Shown: positions 1-5,606 of the stretch, piece after piece
How the letters are laid out: every line of letters starts with the position of its first letter
How positions within the stretch are numbered: the stretch's first letter is position 1
NCBI GenBank assembly: GCA_964556675.1
Contig: CAZKYN010000204.1
Location: 1 to 6,004 of the forward strand
Direction of reading: 5' to 3'
Source of the DNA: JBDKTK01 sp964556675
Lineage (GTDB): Bacteria > Desulfobacterota > Syntrophia > Syntrophales > UBA4778
Length of the DNA stretch: 6,004 nt
Program-made: the position numbers and the translations under genes
The notes under the pieces: generated by a model
What the model was told of the DNA's origin: nothing
Database searches by the model: none
What the model saw: only the letters and a program-made list of their open reading frames with translations

Positions 1-677
1 AATGCGAGCGACAATCCGAAAGCGGCCACGGATATGCCGCTGAACCCGATCCGGCCCAGCTCATCGGATGACTTTTTGACAAAACCGGTCAGCCGGGAGC
101 GCCAGGTGAACTTTGTCTGGGCCTCGTCCAATTCGGCTATCCTTCTCCTTTTCACAAGAATGTAAATAACCAGGGCCGCGGCCCCCGCTATGACGATTCC
201 GAGGACCGTCCCCGCTTTCTCCAGGATCTTCGGCAGGGGCATTACGGCAAAAATCAAAGCAAGCGCGACCATGGACCAGGCCCCCTCCATCAGCCGTTCA
301 ACCACCACGGAAGGCAGGACCCGGGCAAAATCAGTGGAGAGCCAGCTTGAGACTATTCGGGCCCGAATAACCTCGCCGAGGCGCATCGGAAAAACCTGGT
401 TTGCAAATTGCCCGGCATACACGGCCTGCGTGGCCCGGAAAAGGGAGACCCTGCCGACGGGCGACAGCAGGACGCGCCACCTCAGGCCCCGGCAGACATA
501 GCTAATCATATCCAGGCCCAGCGCAAGCCCCACCCAGCCCCAGTCGAGCGAAAGCATCCGCTCCGCAATCCCCCGGACGTCCACGTCATGGAACACCCAG
601 ACAAGGGCCGCTGCCCCTATCACATAACCGGGCAACTGCCTGATCATTTTCCGCCGGCTGTTTTGAAAGACCTGCAC
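1..677 (-). CDS. Lysylphosphatidylglycerol synthase TM / UPF0104 flippase-like membrane protein, N-terminal part
   Basis: This is a multi-pass inner-membrane protein of the LPG_synthase_TM (UPF0104) superfamily, whose members include the flippase half of MprF and many uncharacterised lipid or glycan-lipid transport-like proteins. It runs off the left edge, so the C-terminal part is missing. Numbering from the ATG at 647: a first hydrophobic segment at about 8-19, a short loop containing FHDVD, a second segment at about 37-52, then the family-like motifs RGLRWRVLL (53-61), FANQVFPMRLGEVIRA (81-96) and VVVERLMEG (114-122). Further hydrophobic stretches lie at about 124-138 and 147-165, followed by a basic loop KRRR. 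The start is uncertain. A GTG at 677 has GGGG eight bases upstream (686-689), while the ATG at 647 has only a weak GGCGG close to it; a TTG at 701 is also in frame. It is divergent from the radical SAM gene. The family call is firm; the substrate is unknown. Confidence 0.85.
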   Translation of the reverse strand, partial: MQVFQNSRRKMIRQLPGYVIGAAALVWVFHDVDVRGIAERMLSLDWGWVGLALGLDMISYVCRGLRWRVLLSPVGRVSLFRATQAVYAGQFANQVFPMRLGEVIRARIVSSWLSTDFARVLPSVVVERLMEGAWSMVALALIFAVMPLPKILEKAGTVLGIVIAGAAALVIYILVKRRRIAELDEAQTKFTWRSRLTGFVKKSSDELGRIGFSGISVAAFGLSLA

Positions 678-928
678 CAATTTTACCCCGAAATTTTTCA
701 ACCAGCATAGGGACGGGCAAAGGAAAAAGCCATCGGGACCCTCCGCAGGGCCTTATTCGAAATACCTTAATTTCAAGAGCTCGCCGGCTGCTGTAAGAAT
801 ATTGTATTTTGAATCTCAGAAGCCCACCGATTGAATTCCGAATGAATGTGGCAAAAACTTAATTAAACGGCAGGCGCGTGCCGGGCCGAAAAGGAACATC
901 AGGTCAGTGCATTTCAGGAAATTTAATC
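678..928. other. Divergent intergenic region between flippase-like gene and radical SAM gene
   Basis: About 250 bp separate the two divergent starts, so both promoters should lie here. The stretch around 755-870 is AT-rich compared with the flanking genes, as expected for a promoter region, but I find no sigma-70 pair good enough to call. A small stem (CCCT 739-742 / AGGG 747-750, plus GG 736-737 / CC 751-752 around a bulge) would sit in the leader of the minus-strand gene. It is too weak to name as a regulator. Confidence 0.4.
916..920 (+). promoter_or_regulatory. Ribosome binding site deciding the radical SAM start
   Basis: AGGAA lies eight bases before the ATG at 929. It favours this start over the in-frame GTG at 878, which would add 17 residues (beginning MPGRKGTSG) with no family resemblance. 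Confidence 0.75.
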
Positions 929-1888
929 ATGCTGAGCAGCAGGCTGAAATATGCGGTTGAGGAAATCAAGTTTATCAAATCGGCCGGGGACGCCCGGATC
1001 TTTTTGAAAAAGGCCGCCTTCCTCTTACCCAGGCTCATGGGCAGATTCCCTGACCGGCGAGTCCCGCCCAGCATCCAGGTCGAGCCCACGAACTTCTGCA
1101 ACGCCCGGTGCATATGCTGTTCAAACGAGCGGATCACTCGCGGGCGCGGATTCATGGACATCGCGCTTTTCCGCGATATCATCGACCAGGCGAAGTCGCT
1201 GGGGGTGCCGATAATCCACCTCTTCATGAACGGCGAACCGCTGCTGCACCCCCGGATCGTGGAGATGGTCCGCTACACCAAATCGCAGGGCCTGGCGGTG
1301 CATCTGACCACAAACGGCATGCCCCTGGACCCCGGGAAAATCGACGATATCCTTTCCGCGGGCCTGGACAGCTCCGATTATTTCGTCTTCTCCGTCCTGG
1401 GCCATTCGGAGCCGGTCCACGAAAAAGTAATGCGGGGGGTGCGCCGCCGGACGGTGCTGGCCAATATCTACGAGCTTTTGAGGCGCCGCGAAGAATTGGG
1501 CCTCAACGGACCCGTAATCGAAACTATCTTTTACACCCTGCCTGAAAATATCCATGAAAAAGAGGATTTCCTGGATTTCTGGAAAGGCAGGGTCGACCAT
1601 GCGCGCGCCGTCGGGATATGCAAGGCCTACTCGGATTTCATGTACGGCGGCCCCGCCGATATAATCAGAAACAAGACCTGCTCCAACCTTTGGGAGAGGA
1701 TGATAGTGTATTGGAACGGCGACGTTACCGTCTGCTCCCGGGATATCGACGGCGCATTCTCCTTCGGCAATATCCGCGAGCGCCCGCTCGAAGAGCTCTG
1801 GAACCATCAATACCTTGCAGCGGTGAAGGAGGCCCACAAGAGACGCGACTTCGGATTCTTCTCCCTTTGCCGGAACTGCGATATGTAA
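929..1888 (+). CDS. Radical SAM protein with C-terminal SPASM-type domain
   Basis: This is a complete 319-residue radical SAM enzyme, expected to be cytoplasmic. It would bind a [4Fe-4S] cluster and use S-adenosylmethionine to start radical chemistry on an unidentified substrate. After a basic N-terminal stretch, the cluster motif CxxxCxxC is at C57, C61 and C64 (sequence CNARCICC, with an additional C63). The SAM-contact motif appears as NGEPLL at 101-106, where the commoner form is GGEP, and LTTNG follows at 126-130. The C-terminal part has the SPASM/twitch pattern: C251, a YWNGDVTVC stretch ending at C269, then GNIRERPLEELWN (280-292) and a terminal C314-x-x-C317 pair just before the stop. 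These cysteines should bind an auxiliary iron-sulfur cluster. The ATG at 929 is chosen because of the AGGAA eight bases upstream. Known SPASM proteins modify peptides, enzymes or small molecules. No precursor peptide is seen nearby, so I do not assign a pathway. Confidence 0.92.
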   Translation: MLSSRLKYAVEEIKFIKSAGDARIFLKKAAFLLPRLMGRFPDRRVPPSIQVEPTNFCNARCICCSNERITRGRGFMDIALFRDIIDQAKSLGVPIIHLFMNGEPLLHPRIVEMVRYTKSQGLAVHLTTNGMPLDPGKIDDILSAGLDSSDYFVFSVLGHSEPVHEKVMRGVRRRTVLANIYELLRRREELGLNGPVIETIFYTLPENIHEKEDFLDFWKGRVDHARAVGICKAYSDFMYGGPADIIRNKTCSNLWERMIVYWNGDVTVCSRDIDGAFSFGNIRERPLEELWNHQYLAAVKEAHKRRDFGFFSLCRNCDM

Positions 1889-1968
1889 GTTTTTCCAGGA
1901 AACCCTCCGTTACCGGAAAGCCATTTTCAATTTCAGCGGCAGCATAATTCAAATTAAGAAGGGTCCTG

Positions 1969-2189
1969 ATGGAACGCTCCGGAACGGCAAAAAAAAATCA
2001 ACCTTAACAGCGCGAGCGTTGACGATGTCGCCAAGCCGCCCGGCATCGGCCGGAGGCGGGCGGAGATGATAGTCCAATATTGAAATGAGCACGGAGATTT
2101 TGAGGACTGGAGCGATTTTTGACAATATCCCCGGATTTTCCCAGGGCATGACCGATGAAATGAAACGCCAGGGAGTGGAACTGCAATGA
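1969..2189 (+). pseudogene. Broken small helix-hairpin-helix (ComEA-like) protein gene
   Basis: Read across frames, this stretch gives a roughly 72-residue ComEA-like helix-hairpin-helix protein. It starts at ATG 1969, with GAAGGG (1958-1963) five bases upstream, as MERSGTAKK. After an A9 run (1989-1997) the frame shifts by +1 and continues KINLNSASVDDVAK, PPGIGRRRAEMIVQY. An in-frame TGA at 2081-2083 stands where the family usually has arginine (Y-R). The frame then goes on NEHGDFEDWSDF, shifts again at a T5 run (2116-2120), and finishes DNIPGFSQGMTDEMKRQGVELQ-stop at 2187-2189, resembling the second hairpin of the fold. Eight A's and four T's plus CGA for TGA would restore one frame. The KPPGIG stretch, where KLPGIG is usual, suggests further drift. 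Such proteins bind DNA non-specifically, and secreted ComEA acts in DNA uptake; this short form has no signal peptide. The stop lies six bases from a strong terminator. Homology is judged by eye. Sequencing errors in the homopolymers are possible but would not explain the TGA. Confidence 0.75.
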
Positions 2190-2194
2190 CATGG

Positions 2195-2230
2195 AAGGCC
2201 GGACACGAAAGTCCGGCCTTTTTATTTTTC
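2195..2230 (+). terminator. Intrinsic terminator ending the plus-strand unit
   Basis: A perfect 10-bp stem, AAGGCCGGAC (2195-2204) and GTCCGGCCTT (2211-2220), encloses the loop ACGAAA and runs into TTTATTTTTC. The T-rich tail is present only in the plus direction, so it terminates transcription coming from the radical SAM gene and the broken helix-hairpin-helix gene. It lies about 56 bases past the stop of the convergent trehalose-phosphate synthase gene. On the minus strand the same hairpin lacks a T tract and may act only weakly. Confidence 0.9.
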
Positions 2231-2276
2231 GTAGTTGAACAAAAGCAGGAGAAGGGACATGAAACGGGGCGTTATT

Positions 2277-4559
2277 CTATATTCTCTCCTGCTGCGCTAC
2301 TGAAATTTCGGTGTTCTGGCCACGGAAGACGTTCCTCTCCTTAACCGCAGCCAGGTCCGAGATGATGCTGCCGGCCCAGGAGAAAATGTTCTGCTGCATG
2401 ACCTGGGACCGCATGGCCTGCATGCGGCGGCGCTTTTCCTCCTCAGGCATCCGGATGGCGTAATGGATGCTGTCGGCGAATTCCTCGATGGCATAGGGGT
2501 TGATGTGGACGGCGTCGGTCAACTCGCGCGCGGCTCCCGTGAACCGGCTCAGCATGAGCACGCCCGTGTTGTCCGTCCGGGCGGAGATGAACTCCTTGGC
2601 GACCAGGTTCATGCCGTCGTGCAGAGAACTGACGATGCACATGTCCGCCAGCTTGTAATAAGGGCTGATTTCCTCGGGCGGGAACTGGCGCGGGAAATGG
2701 CAGATGGGTTTCCAGTTTTCATCCGAATACTTCCAGTTTATGCGCTCGACGAGTTCGTCTATTTCGTCTATCAGGTCGTGGTACCTTTTTATGTGCGTGC
2801 GGCTGGGCGAGGCTATCTGGACAAAGACAAACCGCTTCTGGTACTCCGGGTACTTCTCCAGGAACCTGTCGATGGCGAGCATCCGCTCGACTATCCCCTT
2901 TGTGTAATCTATCCGCTCCACACCCAGGGCGACTATTTTCCCTTCGAGGCTGAGCTTGCGGATTATTTTCTTTTTCTGGATATCGATGCGCTCGTCATCG
3001 GCCCCGAAAAGGTTCTGGTCGACGCTGATGGGATATGTCCGCACCAGAGTCTCCATCCCGCCCTGGACGACGCTGAACCGCTCGGAATCAACCCGGCATT
3101 CCAGCAGCCGGTTTGCCGTGTCCATGAAATTATTGCAGTGCCATTGCACGTGGAAGCCGATCAGGTCGCAGCCGAGCATGCCTTCAAGGACTTCCTTTCC
3201 GTAGGGGCAGATGGAAAATACCTCGGGGTTGGGCCAGGGTATGTGCCAGAAGAGCGCGATGGTGGCGTCGGGACGCCGCTCTTTTATCATCCTCGGCAGA
3301 AGCGTGTAATGATAATCCTGGATAAAGACAATCGGGTCCTTGTAAGGCATTTCCTCCAGGACGCTCACGGCGAATTTTTCATTGACGGCGCGGTAGGTCT
3401 GCCAGTCGGTTTCCTTGAATACAGGCCGTGTGTGCGTGATATGGCACAGCGGCCATAGCCCCTCGTTGGCAAAGCCGTAATAGTACCCTTCCTCCTCGCC
3501 CTTGGTAAGCCAGACACGCTTGAGGATATACTGCTCGTTCCCGGGCGGCACGCCCAGCTTGTCGCGGGAGTTGACGAACTGCCTGTCGGCATTGCCGCTG
3601 CCATGGGCGATCCAGGTGCCTCCGCATGCCTTCATCACCGGGTCGATTGCCGTCACCACGCCGCTTGCCGGCCAGGTGCACTCGGCCTGCCCGTCCTCGC
3701 GCAGGATATGGATATAGGGCTCCCGGTTCGAAACGACAATAAGGGAACTCTCGTTGAACTTGGCCTGAACCAGCTCCTTGAGCCTTGTTTCCGTCCAGAG
3801 CTCGTCGCGCTCAACCCGCTCCTGCGCTTCCTCGACTATGGACTTGCGGGCCACCCTTAGGCTCAGGGCCACCTGCTCCACCTCAACCGCCAGCTTCCCC
3901 AGCTCGCCGTCCCGGAGCGAGGGCGCCGCCGTGTCGGTCCGGCCCTTTTGAAAGTTCTCGAACCAGTGAGTGAGCCGTTTTACCGGCGCGACATAAAGCC
4001 TCTGGTGCGCAAACAGCGAGACGGCAAGGATTGAAACCAGGAATACTCCCAGTGAAAGGGTCGTGTTCCTCCATATTTCGGCCAGCTTCGAGTGCACTGG
4101 AGATATATCGTAAATAATCTCCACGAGGCCGAGGATGCCGCCCGCATCGTCGAGGACGGGATGGATATAGCTGTAGGCCGGATAATCCTTGAAGTTTATG
4201 AGCTTTCCCTGCGGTCTGCGGCTCTGCAGGATTTCCTTCAGGCCCTTTTCGAATCCCTCTTTCCATTCGGAGATCCTCTGCGTTATAGCGACGATTTCGC
4301 CCTTGTCGTCGTAAAGAACGCAGCCCTGCAGCTCCTTTGCCTTGAAGCGCTCGACAAGCCTGTTGGCATCCCTCTGGTTTTCGGAGATGAGGATATGGGC
4401 AGCCGACAGGTCCATGCTTTCAGCGACTGTCGCCGCCTTCAGCTTTATCTCGTCGAGCAGGTCGTTTTCCACTGTACGGGCCTGATACATGCCGAACCCC
4501 GCGAAAATTATCGAGGCGATCGCCAGGATCGGCAGAATAAAAAAGACCAACCTCTTCAT
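2277..4559 (-). CDS. Membrane-anchored trehalose-6-phosphate synthase (GT20) with sensor-like and HAMP regions
   Basis: This 760-residue protein should transfer glucose from UDP-glucose to glucose-6-phosphate, making trehalose-6-phosphate. Residues 4-24 are a membrane segment, about 25-164 an extracytoplasmic sensor-like region, 165-187 a second membrane segment, about 188-240 a HAMP-like linker (VAPVKRLTHWF, then DGELGKLAVEVEQ), and 235-268 a charged probable coiled coil. The GT20 domain spans about 272-740: VVSNREPY (R279), GGTWIAHGSG (W316), NEGLWP, QDYHYTLLP (D415), FWHIPWPNPE (H439), GFHVQWHC, GVERIDYTKG (R549, K554) and HDGMNLVAKEF (D648, E656). These match the nucleotide-sugar and acceptor residues of E. 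coli OtsA, which is about 474 residues and soluble, so the first 270 residues are an added module. No phosphatase (OtsB) domain is present. Start: ATG 4559, with GAAGGA five bases upstream. It follows the cysteine-rich gene by 15 bases, probably in one operon. A related GT20 activity such as glucosylglycerol-phosphate synthase is less likely but not excluded. Confidence 0.95.
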   Translation of the reverse strand: MKRLVFFILPILAIASIIFAGFGMYQARTVENDLLDEIKLKAATVAESMDLSAAHILISENQRDANRLVERFKAKELQGCVLYDDKGEIVAITQRISEWKEGFEKGLKEILQSRRPQGKLINFKDYPAYSYIHPVLDDAGGILGLVEIIYDISPVHSKLAEIWRNTTLSLGVFLVSILAVSLFAHQRLYVAPVKRLTHWFENFQKGRTDTAAPSLRDGELGKLAVEVEQVALSLRVARKSIVEEAQERVERDELWTETRLKELVQAKFNESSLIVVSNREPYIHILREDGQAECTWPASGVVTAIDPVMKACGGTWIAHGSGNADRQFVNSRDKLGVPPGNEQYILKRVWLTKGEEEGYYYGFANEGLWPLCHITHTRPVFKETDWQTYRAVNEKFAVSVLEEMPYKDPIVFIQDYHYTLLPRMIKERRPDATIALFWHIPWPNPEVFSICPYGKEVLEGMLGCDLIGFHVQWHCNNFMDTANRLLECRVDSERFSVVQGGMETLVRTYPISVDQNLFGADDERIDIQKKKIIRKLSLEGKIVALGVERIDYTKGIVERMLAIDRFLEKYPEYQKRFVFVQIASPSRTHIKRYHDLIDEIDELVERINWKYSDENWKPICHFPRQFPPEEISPYYKLADMCIVSSLHDGMNLVAKEFISARTDNTGVLMLSRFTGAARELTDAVHINPYAIEEFADSIHYAIRMPEEEKRRRMQAMRSQVMQQNIFSWAGSIISDLAAVKERNVFRGQNTEISVAQQERI

Positions 4560-4574
4560 TGCCGTCCTTCCCTT

Positions 4575-4871
4575 CTAAAATGTCGGGTCAAATACCGGGG
4601 CGTGATAAAATTTCCGCAGGACCGAATCGAACCGCTCGCACCAGAGGGAACCGTCCCGGGCATCTTTCGTGACCCGGTATTCGCGGAACCCCTTCCCCGA
4701 GCAGGCCGGACATGGTCCGTCGTTTGCGCCTTGCGATGCGGATCCGTTTCCGCACCGGTCGCAGTCGTCCCAAAAGACGCGCAACGTCATCTGGAAATTC
4801 CTGTTTCCGCAGTGTGGACAAGCTCGCGATCCAGGCGTTAACCTGAAACCGCATTCAGGACAGTGTCCCAT
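4575..4871 (-). CDS. Small cysteine-rich protein with zinc-ribbon and DnaJ-like CxxCxGxG motif
   Basis: This is a 98-residue soluble protein of unknown function with four CxxC pairs. The N-terminal part has C4-C7 and C18-C21 (CPECG, then CPHCGNRNF), the layout of a zinc ribbon. The middle has C37-C40 (CDRCGNGSA) and C54-C57 (CPACSGKGF), which resembles a DnaJ cysteine-rich repeat. Two zinc ions are therefore likely. The remaining 35 residues have no recognised motif (a lone C78). A perfect AGGAGG at 4877-4882 sits five bases before the ATG, so strong translation is expected. The stop (4575-4577) is 15 bases from the trehalose-phosphate synthase start, and that gene's Shine-Dalgarno lies in this gap, so the two are probably co-transcribed. 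A role as a regulator, chaperone-like adaptor or protein-interaction module for the synthase is only an inference from position. Confidence 0.85.
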   Translation of the reverse strand: MGHCPECGFRLTPGSRACPHCGNRNFQMTLRVFWDDCDRCGNGSASQGANDGPCPACSGKGFREYRVTKDARDGSLWCERFDSVLRKFYHAPVFDPTF

Positions 4872-5019
4872 GATTTCCTCCTTTCGGGAATAAGCCCGGA
4901 CTGTATCGATGGGGAAAAAACAATTGCAGTAAAGCGCTCAGGGTTGAGGGAGAGGTCAGTCCGGAAAGGTTAAGATCCTTACGTGGTCTGCACTTGCGAA
5001 GAACTTACACTTTTTTGTA

Positions 5020-5036
5020 TAGCAAAAGCGTTGCTA
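5020..5036. repeat. 6-bp inverted repeat TAGCAA / TTGCTA
   Basis: TAGCAA (5020-5025) and TTGCTA (5031-5036) flank AAGCG. There is no T tract on either side in the right place for a terminator. The position, about 150 bp upstream of the cysteine-rich gene of the trehalose operon, would suit an operator, but this is a guess from placement. Confidence 0.4.
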
Positions 5037-5057
5037 AATGGCAATCAGGAATTATAA

Positions 5058-5084
5058 ATATATTCAAATAATGACAGAATATAT
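5058..5084. repeat. 8-bp inverted repeat ATATATTC / GAATATAT, 11-bp spacer
   Basis: The perfect arms at 5058-5065 and 5077-5084 are centred 19 bp apart, so both half-sites would lie on nearly the same DNA face. The location is between two divergent genes in an AT-rich stretch. It could be a binding site for a dimeric regulator, but AT-rich arms arise easily by chance. Confidence 0.4.
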
Positions 5085-5217
5085 CGTAAGCTCCCCATCA
5101 GGCTTCGGATGTGCATTCAAAAATTCCGCAGGAGAAATCAAAGTAAGCTTAGGCCAAAGCGGCGGAAATCACAATCGGGCTTTCGCGGTATCCTCAAGCA
5201 TTTATAGAATTTCCCGG

Positions 5218-5247
5218 CCGCCCCGCCAGGGCGGAGGCGTCCTCCGC
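5218..5247. repeat. Overlapping, mutually exclusive GC-rich hairpins
   Basis: The first stem pairs CCGCCC (5218-5223) with GGGCGG (5229-5234) around CGCCA. The second pairs GCGGAGG (5231-5237) with CCTCCGC (5241-5247) around CGT. They share bases 5231-5234, so only one can form at a time. A third short stem follows at 5262-5279 (CCGGC / GCCGG). No T tract follows. This may be a dispersed palindromic (REP-like) element or an RNA switch; the sequence alone does not decide. Confidence 0.5.
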
Positions 5248-5606
5248 AACAATCGTATAAACCGGCGGGTCCCTGCCGGCCCGGAAGGCGCTCCAGAGCT
5301 GCTGCGCCGCTTGCTTTTAATGAATCCCAGGACTGCGTTCTGCAGCGAACAGCCTTCGGCCGGCATGGCAAAATATCAGGGGCATAGTTCCAAGGCTGCC
5401 GGGTGAATGCCTTCGGAGAACATGGCCGAACTGCCCGTAATAAAACCAGCGGCCAAATTTGGAGTCGGCGATCACCGGTTTGGCGATCATTGCGACATGA
5501 ATTGTGATGTGCCTTGAGGAACCGGATATCGACGGCATTTCCGCCCCGCTTTGCAATGAAACCATCTTAATGCAATATTGGAAGAAAACAAATTGTGATC
5601 GGTCGA

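Larger units (their letters stand above)
4872..5606. other. Large intergenic region between the trehalose operon and the DUF4396 gene
   Basis: These 735 bp separate divergent genes and contain no convincing coding sequence. The half nearest the trehalose operon (about 4980-5110) is AT-rich and holds two dyads. The part from about 5210 to 5310 is GC-rich with overlapping hairpins. From about 5140 to 5620 the minus strand is poor in stops in several overlapping frames but shows no start with a Shine-Dalgarno and no family motif. The open frame at 5038-5406 on the plus strand lacks an upstream Shine-Dalgarno. Promoters for the flanking genes must lie here, but no clean pair is called. Confidence 0.5.

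Noticed and set aside
190..710. Two plus-strand open frames opposite the left membrane protein.
   Set aside because: Their products are basic, proline-rich and without motifs, while the minus strand encodes a clear UPF0104 protein.
878..928. Upstream GTG start for the radical SAM gene.
   Set aside because: The ATG at 929 has AGGAA at ideal spacing, while the extra 17 residues look like untranslated leader.
1121..1837. Minus-strand 238-codon open frame.
   Set aside because: It is antisense to the radical SAM gene, with no domain of its own.
1889..1968. Possible terminator directly after the radical SAM stop (TTTTCC... GGAAAG pairing).
   Set aside because: The stem is short and interrupted and no T tract follows. 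The real terminator is at 2195-2230.
2081..2083. TGA as a selenocysteine codon.
   Set aside because: The position is normally arginine in this fold, no SECIS-like hairpin is evident just after it, and two frameshifts flank it, so decay is simpler.
2085..2189. A stand-alone 34-residue protein (MSTEILRTGAIFDN...) ending just before the terminator.
   Set aside because: The ATG has no Shine-Dalgarno, and only its last 22 codons share the frame of the second hairpin. It is better explained as the 3' end of the frameshifted helix-hairpin-helix gene.
2463..3458. Plus-strand 331-codon open frame.
   Set aside because: It lies wholly opposite the trehalose-phosphate synthase, whose minus-strand reading contains every GT20 motif. 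The plus frame is an antisense shadow.
4092..4841. Plus-strand 249-codon open frame.
   Set aside because: It is antisense to the sensor part of the synthase and to the cysteine-rich gene, both of which have good ribosome binding sites and recognisable motifs.
5038..5406. Plus-strand 122-codon open frame in the intergenic region.
   Set aside because: It has no Shine-Dalgarno and no motif, and it crosses GC-rich hairpins. Composition suggests a chance open frame.
5551..5579. Possible sigma-70 promoter TTGCAA, 17 bp, AATATT before the DUF4396 gene.
   Set aside because: Each box has only four of six matches, and transcription would begin very near the start codon. It is too weak to list as a feature.
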